From an uncultured Muribaculaceae bacterium (GTDB lineage Bacteria; Bacteroidota; Bacteroidia; Bacteroidales; Muribaculaceae): a DNA stretch of 64,000 nucleotides. Location: assembly GCA_910578395.1 (NCBI GenBank), contig CAJTPZ010000008.1, positions 41,711 to 105,710 on the forward strand, given 5' to 3'. Positions 25,799 through 35,300 of the stretch are shown here, piece after piece. The notes under the pieces are model-generated. The model was not told where the DNA came from. It made no database searches and was given only the letters and a program-made list of their open reading frames with translations. A program made the position numbers and the translations under genes. The first letter of the stretch is position 1. Each line of letters starts with the position of its first letter.

Positions 25799-27490
25799 TT
25801 ATTCAATATTCCATTCCTTTAGTTGCTGAAAGTCGTTATCCCTTAGTCCGCTTTCAGAAAGCTTTAGTGACTGATTCCGGTCATTAATGTAAATCATGGG
25901 GGCAGCTTGGAATGAGTCAGAAATAAGAGATTGGTTGCTTTTGAAAACCGGAGTAGCTATTCCCCCGAGATCAATGACTGTGTGAAAGAATGTTTCTGAT
26001 GGAGATTGTAATTCTTTGGCATTATTATGCAAGGCATCAGTCTGGCTTTCGGATAGCAGTCCGGGCGATGTCCATACAATCATCGGAACATAGATTTGCC
26101 ATGCTGTCGGAATTGGTGATGCATGTAGAAATTTTCCACGGTTGTCGTCGAAAATATCTTCACCGTGGTCACCTGCATAGATTAATGCGCCAGGGCGTTT
26201 CTGGGCATTTAAAACAGAAATAAGGGAGTCCAGAGCAAGGTCTACGGCAATTGTAGCATTGTCGTAGGCATTCAGCAGATTTTCCCGGTTTGATGATTTT
26301 GCCGATAATGGTGAATCGGGCAGGAAAACAGCCTGTTCAGGCGTGTAGTGGTCGGTGTAGGGAAAATGTGCGCCATAAGTATGGAGAACGATAAGTTGAA
26401 GACGCGAAGTGTCCTGTGCGATCCATGATGCCGTCAGGTCGGCAAGCTGAACATCTTTGTTTGTAGCCTCACTGATATTTCTTTCAAAGAAGAATGTTGT
26501 GTCGGCTTCTTCACCGAGGTGTTGATTGTAGGATCTGTTTGGAGGCTGGTTAGAGAAAAATGCAGTTGAATATCCGGCTTCTTTAAATGCGGTGATAAAT
26601 GATTTTGTTTTGGGAAGTTGATCGAAAGTTTCTGCTGTGAGGGCTGTAAGCAGCATTGGTACACTTTTATGTGTCGTATTGGACTGTGTTACCGGGCGTT
26701 GTATTGTTACAAGGCCGTCGCGTTCCGAAAGTCGGGGATTGGTCTCTCTGTTAAAGCCATACAGTTGCCAGCGATCAGCTCTTGCGGTTTCTCCTATTAC
26801 GGCGATAATGATTCTTCCGGTTGAATCGGGTGTGATTTCTGGTTTTATTGTGGCATTAAAAGTATAATCCTGTGCCGATTCGGGATATCCGTTGGCATCA
26901 TTCACCCGTTCGACTGCAATTGCGATGTTGCGAATGACATTTATAGGAAATATATCATTTCCAGGTGCAACTGATCCTAAAATCGAGCATACGAGCAGTG
27001 AGATACCCGACAGGGTAAAAAGTATCACCGACCAGTAAAGTAGAAGAATGCGTCTGTAATGGTTTATTGTGGACTTGTTGCCGTATAATGAAATGACGGC
27101 CCATATAAGAGGTGGAAGATATAGCGCGATTACAACTATAATGGCGGGTGTGAGCTGTTCAAGAAGCGTTGTTGCCTCCTGTACGTCAGTGGTGGTCACA
27201 TTTATAAACATATCTACCGCGATAATTGATTCTCCATATAAATAGAGAAGCACTATCTGAAATGCGGCGAGAATCATGAACGGGAGGGTACTCAGGACTC
27301 CCCGTCCTGTGCGTTTCCATAGTGATATGACAAGCAGATAGACTGAAAACGGAAATAAAATAGACAGGATGGCAGTTATGGGATTCTGACGCTCGGAAAA
27401 AATGAGCAGAGCGTTAGGGACAATAAGCAATATTGCGGTTGTCAGAGCAAGGATGGATAGTGTGCGAGACTGGCGATCAGAACGCTTCAT
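25799..27490 (-). CDS. EptA-like phosphoethanolamine transferase / sulfatase-fold membrane enzyme
   Basis: A 563-residue enzyme expected to move phosphoethanolamine onto lipid A or another envelope glycan. Five N-terminal membrane helices (to about residue 175) precede a periplasmic alkaline-phosphatase-like domain. VIGETARADRWQLYGFNRETNP carries the metal glutamate and NTTHKSVPMLL the catalytic threonine (about 275). GDHGED and HASPIP supply the C-terminal metal ligands. The start overlaps the upstream Omp85-like gene by 14 nt, making it the third gene of an envelope operon. The exact acceptor cannot be read from sequence. Confidence 0.9.
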   Translation of the reverse strand: MKRSDRQSRTLSILALTTAILLIVPNALLIFSERQNPITAILSILFPFSVYLLVISLWKRTGRGVLSTLPFMILAAFQIVLLYLYGESIIAVDMFINVTTTDVQEATTLLEQLTPAIIVVIALYLPPLIWAVISLYGNKSTINHYRRILLLYWSVILFTLSGISLLVCSILGSVAPGNDIFPINVIRNIAIAVERVNDANGYPESAQDYTFNATIKPEITPDSTGRIIIAVIGETARADRWQLYGFNRETNPRLSERDGLVTIQRPVTQSNTTHKSVPMLLTALTAETFDQLPKTKSFITAFKEAGYSTAFFSNQPPNRSYNQHLGEEADTTFFFERNISEATNKDVQLADLTASWIAQDTSRLQLIVLHTYGAHFPYTDHYTPEQAVFLPDSPLSAKSSNRENLLNAYDNATIAVDLALDSLISVLNAQKRPGALIYAGDHGEDIFDDNRGKFLHASPIPTAWQIYVPMIVWTSPGLLSESQTDALHNNAKELQSPSETFFHTVIDLGGIATPVFKSNQSLISDSFQAAPMIYINDRNQSLKLSESGLRDNDFQQLKEWNIE

Positions 27491-28649
27491 TTATAGCAAA
27501 AATAAAATTTGATTCATTGAATCGCCCCCTACCGTAGTCGAGACGTATGTTGATATTTTTCTTGAATTCCCATCGGTAGCCTATGCCGAAAGAGGGGAGG
27601 ATACGACGCATCATAAGTTTGTCAAAACTTGGGAATACCTCTCCGGCTCCGGTCCATACGACAATGCCGTTGCGTCTCCACACATGCTGGCGTAGCTCGA
27701 ACAGGATTTCAACTTCATTTTTATCACAGAAACGATGCCCATAGTACCCTCGTAGTGTCTCTCCAGATACAGAAGGAAGTAATCCCCATGGAATGTGCTT
27801 TCCGTGGGCCATTGACAGAGACCCTCTTGCCGCAAGTGTACAGCCTTTCCAAAGCCCTTTATATATGCATGCTTCAAGATTGGTTATACCAAACGGATAA
27901 CTGTTAGCTGCAATGCTTGGATATCCTATACTTTTTACCATCAGCATCATACCGCTTTTGGGCGCGGTAAGGTTGTCTCTTGTGTCATAGCTTATGGCAG
28001 CACCTGCACCATAGCTGTAGGTTGTTCTCTGATAGTTGTTCCATGGTGTTAGAGAATGTGGGTTTATAACCGAAAAATAATTAAATTCCAGAATAGGTCC
28101 GATGTATACTGCATCACTTATTCTGTATTTTAGTTCAGTGATGAATTGAGCTTGCCGTTTTTTATATTTTGTTTTGTTTTCATTGTCGGAGCCCTGTTGG
28201 AAGCCTATGCCCCAGAAATAAGACGGGATAGAGTAGAAATAGGCTTTGTAGTCGAGCCGGATACGGCTGTCGGTCATGTAGTGGTTGCCTCTGATTCCGA
28301 CAAGATATGATCCGACAGTGGCAAAGTCGCTGTACAGAGTAATATTGGAAACTGGTGCTTCCGGCTGGTTTTCCGGACGGTAAAGTCCGGCGGCAAGCAA
28401 ACCTATGCCAAACTGCGTTTCCTTGGAATAATGCGGGCCGCCAATGAAACTGATATCAAATTTGCCAGGTTCTTTTTCTTTGTTGCTATCCTTGAAATAG
28501 TCTCCGATTTTAGTAAATATATTGCGTTTAGGCTGGCTTGTTACGGTTGAATCAGTTTCATTAAGCGATTGCCCGCAAGCAATGTCTGTCTTACCTATCA
28601 AAAGTAAGGTCAATACAATAAATCGCCATATTTTGAATTGGCATGTCAT
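27477..28649 (-). CDS. Omp85/BamA-type outer-membrane barrel protein without POTRA domains
   Basis: 390 residues with a signal peptide (cleavage near 26). A short polar linker is followed by a barrel resembling the bacterial surface-antigen (D15/Omp85) C-terminal domain. GAGAAISYDTRDNLTAPKSGMMLMVK and LRGYYGHRFCDKNEVEILFELR correspond to its conserved (V/L)RGY region. The N-terminal part is too short for POTRA repeats. It overlaps the M64 peptidase gene by 4 nt upstream and the EptA-like gene by 14 nt downstream. Its job in the operon may be export or anchoring of an operon partner, but this is inference. Confidence 0.82.
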   Translation of the reverse strand: MTCQFKIWRFIVLTLLLIGKTDIACGQSLNETDSTVTSQPKRNIFTKIGDYFKDSNKEKEPGKFDISFIGGPHYSKETQFGIGLLAAGLYRPENQPEAPVSNITLYSDFATVGSYLVGIRGNHYMTDSRIRLDYKAYFYSIPSYFWGIGFQQGSDNENKTKYKKRQAQFITELKYRISDAVYIGPILEFNYFSVINPHSLTPWNNYQRTTYSYGAGAAISYDTRDNLTAPKSGMMLMVKSIGYPSIAANSYPFGITNLEACIYKGLWKGCTLAARGSLSMAHGKHIPWGLLPSVSGETLRGYYGHRFCDKNEVEILFELRQHVWRRNGIVVWTGAGEVFPSFDKLMMRRILPSFGIGYRWEFKKNINIRLDYGRGRFNESNFIFAINEAF

Positions 28650-29944
28650 CGGTTATCATCATTAACATAGAAATCTATAAGGGTCGTGATTGCCCGCTGA
28701 CACACCGGGCAAAATCCATCGGCATCGTTAAACCGCATACGACATGCCACATCTACAGGACGATAAACCCCATGAGTGCGATAGCCACCTCCTTCAAATA
28801 CACCAAGCTTACCTTTTGATGCGCCTTGTACGGGTGTGGGAATTTTGATATCAGAAACCATATCGTGCCATTTGCTTTTGAAATCGACAAGAGTGGTGAT
28901 ATTTGGTTCCCATGGTTCGATGTCGAGTGGATATGTTTCATCCATAACGTCTCCTCCCTCGTAGAAATATTCGTCGGCAAGAGCACCGAAACTGTGTCCG
29001 AATTCGTGAGCGACGACAGGCCAGAACTGAGGATTGCGTGCGGTTGTTAGCGTATAGAAGTTAAAAATACCGCCTCCGCCATATTCATATTCGTTGGCAA
29101 GAATGATGATATGCTCGTAAGGTATACCTCTTAATACATCATGGATGGATTTGACAGCTGTAGTAGTGAGGTACCGGTCGGAGTAAAATGTGCTGTAATG
29201 TGAACTGAAGGCTGTGTCTTTCCACTGTCCGTTTTTAGGTACAGAAACTCCGCTTTCTTTTGATGGAGATGCAACTGCTACAAAGTTGAACTCATTGGCA
29301 CGGCTCTTGAAAGGCTCATGCGACAGTATGCTTTCTACTGCTTTTTCTGCATGAATATAGAATGAGTCCATTTCTTCAATAGTGTAGCCTTCGGCAAGAA
29401 TGGCGACATCGATTTTGTTTTTGGAAGATCCGCTTTTGTGGATGTATCGGTGCTCGACCGATGCCGAGGTGTCGGGACGTCGTATGAGTATGTCGTCAGG
29501 TGTTACCCGATGAGTCACGGTTGCCATGGGGTTGCGACGGTTATCATATAGTGTTACTGTCACATCTGCCTCATGGCGAGGTGCCGGTACAAGAAAAGTA
29601 TTTTCCATGGCTACCGGATGCATTTTTGATTCAGGTGTGTGAAGCCACTCCTGAAATAGTGACGAGTAGCTGTTAAGATATATAGTGTCACCTGATATGG
29701 CATCTTTTACGAGCACTTGAAGGTTTCCATCAAAAGGAACATAGTCGAGATTATGGCGTCGGCCGGCCCACCCCGGCTGATATTCAAGTCCGTCGACACT
29801 TACAGACGGTGCTCCTGATTTTCCGCTGAATATATAGTCTATCCGTAGGGTTGAATCGCAGAAAAATTTATTAAAATCAACAGATGCCGACAATGGAGAA
29901 GTAATGGTGGCTATTGCAGTGGAGAGAATAATTTTCTTAATCAT
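28646..29944 (-). CDS. M64-family (IgA-peptidase-type) metallopeptidase
   Basis: A secreted zinc peptidase of 432 residues. The signal peptide is about 1-20. An N-terminal M64 beta domain (about 25-150) precedes the catalytic domain, which has DVAILAEGYTIEEMD and the zinc site VVAHEFGHSFGALADEYFYEGG, the HExGHxxGxxxDE signature. The C-terminal part has VDVACRMRFNDADGFCPVCQRAI, a CxxC pair and likely disulfide cysteines. It is first in the three-gene envelope operon. Bacteroidetes M64 enzymes are common; the substrate (host or self protein) is unknown. Confidence 0.93.
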   Translation of the reverse strand: MIKKIILSTAIATITSPLSASVDFNKFFCDSTLRIDYIFSGKSGAPSVSVDGLEYQPGWAGRRHNLDYVPFDGNLQVLVKDAISGDTIYLNSYSSLFQEWLHTPESKMHPVAMENTFLVPAPRHEADVTVTLYDNRRNPMATVTHRVTPDDILIRRPDTSASVEHRYIHKSGSSKNKIDVAILAEGYTIEEMDSFYIHAEKAVESILSHEPFKSRANEFNFVAVASPSKESGVSVPKNGQWKDTAFSSHYSTFYSDRYLTTTAVKSIHDVLRGIPYEHIIILANEYEYGGGGIFNFYTLTTARNPQFWPVVAHEFGHSFGALADEYFYEGGDVMDETYPLDIEPWEPNITTLVDFKSKWHDMVSDIKIPTPVQGASKGKLGVFEGGGYRTHGVYRPVDVACRMRFNDADGFCPVCQRAITTLIDFYVNDDNR

Positions 29945-29959
29945 AAATGTATGAGCGAA

Positions 29960-29986
29960 GACCGACAGCTGTTTCTGCTGTCGGTC
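29960..29986 (-). terminator. Hairpin after the AsnC-type gene
   Basis: A 10-bp perfect stem GACCGACAGC (29960-29969) / GCTGTCGGTC (29977-29986) between the AsnC-type gene's stop and the M64 peptidase start. It has no T-run on the minus strand, so termination could be U-tract-poor. It may also shape the M64 operon leader. Confidence 0.6.
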
Positions 29987-29994
29987 AGTTTATG

Positions 29995-30513
29995 TCATTT
30001 TAAAGTTTTTGAAGTTTTCCCTTTCGGATCTTTATTTTTTTCATCTTCAACATCGTTTCTCACAGGGAGTGAGCGATGGAAGCTTTCTTGCAGGATTATT
30101 GTGGTTTCCGTACGGGCTATGCCGAGTGGCTGGATTTTGTCGCGCAACACTTGAAGCAGGTGCTCGTTGTTGTGCGCATACATTTTGATAAACATGTCAT
30201 ACTTGCCTGTTGCAAGATGGCATTCAACAACTTCCGGGATTTCTTTGAGTCCGGCGATTACCTCGTCATAACGTGTGGGATCTCCAAGGTAAAATCCCAT
30301 AAATGCACATGTGTCATATCCTGCCTTGGGGGCATCAATCATAAGCTGTGATCCTGTCACGACACCGGCATTCTGTAATCTAAGCATACGGGTGTGTATG
30401 GCTGCACCTGACACACCGCATACACGGGCTATTTCAAGATATGGCTCACGTGCATTATCGGCAAGAAGAGAGATAATTTTTTTATCAAGGTTGTCCAGTA
30501 GCGGTTTAGCCAT
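29995..30513 (-). CDS. Lrp/AsnC family transcriptional regulator
   Basis: 172 residues. The N-terminal winged helix-turn-helix (about 6-60; LDNLDKKIISLLADNAREPYLEIARVCGVSGAAIHTRMLRLQNAGVV) and the C-terminal RAM ligand-binding domain (about 70-145; FMGFYLGD, VVECHLATGKYDMFIKMYA) match feast/famine regulators. A lysine-rich 20-residue tail (NKDPKGKTSKTLK) follows. It lies directly downstream of glutamine synthetase, separated by a terminator and its own -7 box. That suggests control by amino-acid or nitrogen status. Confidence 0.93.
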   Translation of the reverse strand: MAKPLLDNLDKKIISLLADNAREPYLEIARVCGVSGAAIHTRMLRLQNAGVVTGSQLMIDAPKAGYDTCAFMGFYLGDPTRYDEVIAGLKEIPEVVECHLATGKYDMFIKMYAHNNEHLLQVLRDKIQPLGIARTETTIILQESFHRSLPVRNDVEDEKNKDPKGKTSKTLK

Positions 30514-30562
30514 AAATATTGTCGTTGTTTGGTTTATGTAGTTTTAGATGTATATTTTCATA

Positions 30563-30570
30563 CAAAATTA
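30563..30570 (-). promoter_or_regulatory. Promoter -7 box of the AsnC-type gene
   Basis: Minus strand reads TAATTTTG, a full -7 match, 50 bp upstream of the start. A TTTTC element sits at the -33 position. Confidence 0.6.
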
Positions 30571-30589
30571 ATATATTTTTATTGAAAAG

Positions 30590-30654
30590 CATAAAAATAG
30601 CCGATTTATGGAGTTTTGGGATATGTTTTCCGAAAAATCTCCAATAAATCGGCT
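30590..30654 (-). terminator. Terminator of glnA
   Basis: A long stem AGCCGATTTAT-GGAG (30599-30613) / CTCCAATAAATCGGCT (30639-30654) with one bulge, followed on the minus strand by CTATTTTTAT. Confidence 0.85.
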
Positions 30655-30681
30655 TGTGGAAGGTATGGAAATCAATGGCGT

Positions 30682-32187
30682 TTATCCGCAATAGAAGTAT
30701 TTGTTTACCAAATCTTGCATTACCATCGGGTTTTCTTTGGCAAGACGGGCTGTTTCACGGTCGTTGTAGGATCGAAGCTGATTCTCGATACCGTCTATCA
30801 TGCGGCTGCTGAATATTCCGTCTTTTTCATAAATATCGCGTTGTTGCTCAAGGCAGTCGGCACTTTCACAACAATTGCCTGGAAGTTGTTTCAAAACGCT
30901 GAGTTTTTCAGCGTTTTCAGCATTATGGATATTCACACTCACATAGTTGCGGTCGGCTATGTCAAGAGCGTCGGGAAGCTCGAATCCATGTCGGGCGGCA
31001 ACGGCAAGTCCGGCAAGCAGTTGATACAAGTCGGCAGAACCGTCGGCAGAGCGTATTTCCACTGTCTGTTTCTGTGAAGCGTCGAAATCACTCGAAGATG
31101 TGCCTGGGTTGGCAAGAGAACACATGTCGACATCCGATGTCCATCCGAGTGGCACTCTCACAAGTACCGACCGGTTGCGGTCGCCCCAGCAGATATTGGT
31201 AGGTGCTTCCTGGTGGGGCACCAGACGGAAATAGCTTGTCGGGTTTGTATTGCCGAATGCTGTTATAGAGGGAGCCAGTTCCATAATACCGGCTATCATT
31301 TTGCGGGCCTCTTCGCTCAGTTTGTGATTATTATCGAGCATCATGTTCTTGCCGTCTTTCATCAGGCGCATGTGTATGTGAAGCCCTGATCCGGCTTTAC
31401 CGGTTGTGATTTTTGGAGCGAATGTCACATCAAGACCTTCACGGTAGGCGAGATTTCTGATTATCCACTTTGCAACTATGAGCTGATCAGCTGCTTCTTC
31501 TGCAGGAACCGGCAGAAATTCAATTTCATTTTGTTCATATATCAGATTGCCTAAAGTGAAGTTTCCGACTTCCGAATGTCCGTATTTTATCTGGCCACCG
31601 GCTTGCGCGATGTAGGCCATGCTCTTTGTACGGAAATCATTGAATTTTGCGAAAGGCGCCGATTCGTGATAGTTTCGTTGGTCGGTTGCAGGAAAACGTT
31701 CGTCGTTCTCTCCAATTACGTAATATTCCAGTTCGCCCATGGCATGGAATTCAAGTCCGGTTTTTTCTCTGAAAACTCTACATGCCTTCGACAGTGTATA
31801 TTCCGGAGAGCTTTCCATGGGATTTCCGTCTTTGTCGAAGAAAGAGCATAGCATATCGAGTGTCGGTATTTCTGAGAACGGATCGACAAATGCAGTGCGG
31901 AAGCGTGGTATCGCATAAAGGTCACTGTTGCCGGCTTCTATGAAACTGAACAGGCTTGAACCATCGACACGTTCGCCTGAGGTAAGTATTGTTTCAAGAT
32001 ATTCCAGACTGTTGACCATAAAATTCAAAGTTTTCAGGCGTCCGTCGCCGGCCGGATACATGAAATTGATCATCTGGATGTTGTTTTCTACAACATATTT
32101 GATGATGTCATCTTTGGTAAACTCGTTTGCCGTTTTGCCAAGATATGCGACAATGGCATTTTTATTAAGAGCTATTTCTTTATTCAT
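30682..32187 (-). CDS. glnA: Glutamine synthetase
   Basis: This enzyme makes glutamine from glutamate, ammonia and ATP. From ATG 32187 (MNKEIALNKNAIV) the protein has 501 residues. An 18-codon upstream extension crosses the promoter-leader and is unlikely. Type I-like GS motifs are visible: the beta-grasp DGRLKTLNFMV, MGELEYYV, GSGLHIHM (ammonia/glutamate loop), FGNTNPTSYFRLVPHQEAPTNICWGDRNRSVLVRVP and VEIRSADGSADLYQLLAG. The tyrosine region for adenylylation is not the enteric motif. A TACATTTG promoter and a downstream terminator frame it. With gdhA (4-5 kb) the window holds both main ammonia-assimilation genes. Confidence 0.94.
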   Translation of the reverse strand: MNKEIALNKNAIVAYLGKTANEFTKDDIIKYVVENNIQMINFMYPAGDGRLKTLNFMVNSLEYLETILTSGERVDGSSLFSFIEAGNSDLYAIPRFRTAFVDPFSEIPTLDMLCSFFDKDGNPMESSPEYTLSKACRVFREKTGLEFHAMGELEYYVIGENDERFPATDQRNYHESAPFAKFNDFRTKSMAYIAQAGGQIKYGHSEVGNFTLGNLIYEQNEIEFLPVPAEEAADQLIVAKWIIRNLAYREGLDVTFAPKITTGKAGSGLHIHMRLMKDGKNMMLDNNHKLSEEARKMIAGIMELAPSITAFGNTNPTSYFRLVPHQEAPTNICWGDRNRSVLVRVPLGWTSDVDMCSLANPGTSSSDFDASQKQTVEIRSADGSADLYQLLAGLAVAARHGFELPDALDIADRNYVSVNIHNAENAEKLSVLKQLPGNCCESADCLEQQRDIYEKDGIFSSRMIDGIENQLRSYNDRETARLAKENPMVMQDLVNKYFYCG

Positions 32188-32211
32188 GATGTTTTGAGGT
32201 ATTGATTTTCC

Positions 32212-32242
32212 CAAATGTAGCGAGATTTTGTTGATTTGCAAT
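32212..32242 (-). promoter_or_regulatory. glnA promoter
   Basis: Minus strand: TTGC (32239-32242), 19 bp, TACATTTG (32212-32219), 25 bp upstream of the chosen ATG at 32187. This supports that start. Confidence 0.7.
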
Positions 32243-32279
32243 AGGGCTTCAGGGTATATAATTGGCAGAATTAGCTTAT

Positions 32280-32318
32280 TTTAATGACACAGGTCGGGAA
32301 CCTTGGTTCCCGACCTGT
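32280..32318 (-). terminator. Terminator of the GH31 gene
   Basis: A 14-bp perfect stem (32289-32302 with 32305-32318) with core CGGGAACC/GGTTCCCG, 25 bp after the GH31 stop and followed on the minus strand by CATTAAAATAAG. Confidence 0.85.
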
Positions 32319-32342
32319 CTGAAGAATGTATTTATGTGTGGC

Positions 32343-35300
32343 TTACAGATCTTTTACTCTTAAGGATGGCGAAACTATCATTTTGTTGGTGATAACCGGC
32401 TTTTGAGGGTTATCGGTCAGAGCTCGGAATCTGATTAACATCAGTTGTGTGTCTCCGTTTACTGTCGGAGCTTCGCCGATATTGACGAATGTCGGATACA
32501 AGGCCTTGGAGCCGTCAGTGTGAAGTCTGTCATAAGTGAGATTGCGCATATTGCTGAGCGACTGTGTATCAATTCCGATATATTCAAGCTCGCCGGCATT
32601 ATAGGAAATCTCCATACTAAGAGCGTTTACGTCGCTTAGGTTTTTACCGTCTATGTATATCAGGTATTCGTCGGCGTTCATTCGGTCTGACGCCTGTCTG
32701 CTTTTGCCTTTTCCTATGATGTTGACATCGATTTCTCCTGCAAGCGACAGAGAGTCTGAACCCATTTTTATCGGAGTGCCGAGGCAGGTTGCCACGTTGG
32801 ATATATCGTAGGCGTCAATGAGTCCGTTGCCGTTGACATCTCCACCGGATATGTATCCTTCGAAATCGCTGTCGCCGCGCTTCAAGCCGGTATAATTGGC
32901 GTAGGAAGTGAGGTCGTTGTCATCAATGATACCGTCGAGGTTGATATCGCCTGGCAGGTAGCTTTCGGATCCTGCTGCTTTAAATACGTAAATTTCACGT
33001 CCTGAGCCATAGTTGCCGACAGCTTTGGTGACGTTGAGGCGTATATATCGCGAACGGTTCTGATCGGTGAATGTGAAAGTCTTAGGATTGTTGTCGCGTT
33101 CCCATTTAAATGAATCTATAGGTGTCCACTGAATTCCATCGAGACTTGTCTCTACCGATCCTTCGAGGATAATGCCATTGGCTCCGTCGGTGCGAGGCAG
33201 ATATGTAAAGCGGTCCAGTGTGTTTACAGCCGGAAGTTTCATTGTTATGGAGAATGGAACTGATTTATGCTGATATTTTGAATGCCACATATCGCCGGTT
33301 TCAACAAAGTCGAATAGTCTTGATACCTCAAATCCTTCTTGATCAGGAGCAGTGCATATGCCTTGTATGCCACTTATGGCATACTGAAGAGGGTCGTCGG
33401 CAGTACGGCTGGAAAACTCGTTCCATAAGCTTGCACCGTCGGCATTGACTGCGCGGATAGAGAATTTGTAGTCGGTCTCGGGGAGCAAATCGGTAAATTC
33501 AAGGGTTGTGTCGGTAATTGTTGAAAATATAATGTTGTCGAACAGAATTTCGTAGTAGTCGGCATTCTCTACCTTTTCCCATGAAGGGGTAAGGGCATAG
33601 GGTTTCACATCAGCGTCGGCTACCGAGGCATCTGGAGTCTTGAGTGTCCCATGTGATATGAGTCGAAGCTCATCAGGGTTATATTTATAGTCTTTTATTA
33701 TGATTTCGGTTGTCGTTGTTGTGGCATCGGCCGAAGCAAGACGAATATAGAGGCGGGGATTGGATGTTATTTCCTCTTTGGCAAATGAGCTTCCTGATGT
33801 TGCAAATCGATTGAGTTGTGGTGAGGGATTGTAGTACCACGCATTCTTGGCTCCATGCAAGGCTTCCTGTGACTCAGCTTTATTGAGCTTCACACGCTTG
33901 CCATTTACTTTCGCTATAATCTCTTTTGGAGATTCAGATATGTTTACTATTAATTCGGTTGATTTTTGTGGTTCATAGCCTTTGAACGATCCTTTGGCGG
34001 GATGTATTGTCAGTATGGCATCACCTTTGGGTGTTACTTCAGACGTGATAAGGGTGGTTACAGATTCACCTCGCCGATAGGCCTCAGTTTTACCATCGTC
34101 GTCATATTCAGTCATTTCCGAGTATCCATCGGGATAGAACATGTACATGCGCAGGTTATTGTTGATTTCCGACGGATTGTTGTTTGGATTGACCATAGGA
34201 ATAATGGCGCCGCTTTTTACAAAAACCGGTAGTTTCCATATCGGGGCCTTGAAATTGTTTATCACACGCCCTCCGGAGATTTTTTCGCCGGAAAAGAAGT
34301 CGATCCAGTTCCCTTCCGGAAGATATATTCCGTTGCGTATGTCGTTGCCATCCTCGTCGGATTTGGTGTTCTGATAAATGGGGGCTACCAGAAAATCAGG
34401 CCCGAACATGTACTGATATCGTGTGGCTGTGCCATAGGTGTAATTGTTGGGGTAGTCGATCATCATAGCCCGTATCAGGGGTTTGCCGTCGACAGCCTCA
34501 CGAGCATAGGTATAAGCGTATGGCAAAAGTTGGGACTTCAGTTTCAGATATGATCGGTTGATTGAGGTATATGGCTCGCCAAGCGCCTGAGGATATTTTT
34601 CGTTAGATCCCCATCCGTCCATGTTCAGCTGCATCGGTGTAAAAGTTTTCCATTGGAAGTCACGAGAGTTGATTATCGGATTTTTACCACCGAAAATGCC
34701 GTCCATGTCTGAGGAGATGTTGGGCTGTCCTGATAATCCTGAGCCGATATAGGTAGGGATGTGGAATCTGATATATTCCCATATTCCACCTGTCTGGTCT
34801 CCGCTCCATATTCCGGCATAGCGTTGTGTCCCAGCCCATCCGTCCAGTGAGATTATAAATGGCCGTGCGTCATTTCCGTAGTATGGCATTATTTCACCTA
34901 CGTCGGCAACACCGTTTAGACCGAAAGAGTATCCCCATCCGACCCAAGCGACGTCGGTTTTTAATACCCTTACTCCGGCATCACGTACTTCTTTTACTAT
35001 ATCACGTTGTAGAAGTGGCTCAACACCTTCTTTTGGATGAAGATCACTTTGGGTCCAAAGACCTATCTCAACACCTTTTGAACGTGCGTAATCACCGAAA
35101 CTCTTAAGATTGGCGATATTGCCGTCAAGAGTGCCGGTCTGGCCATATCCGGCACCGTACCCGTCGTTTGGCAATATCCATCCGAGCGGCATGTCGGCCG
35201 AGTTGTATCGGTCGATCACAGCACGTGCTGAAAATTGATAATTATCAAGTTCTCCGTTCAGTGATTCTTTTATGCTGCTGTCATTTATTTGTTTGCCCTC

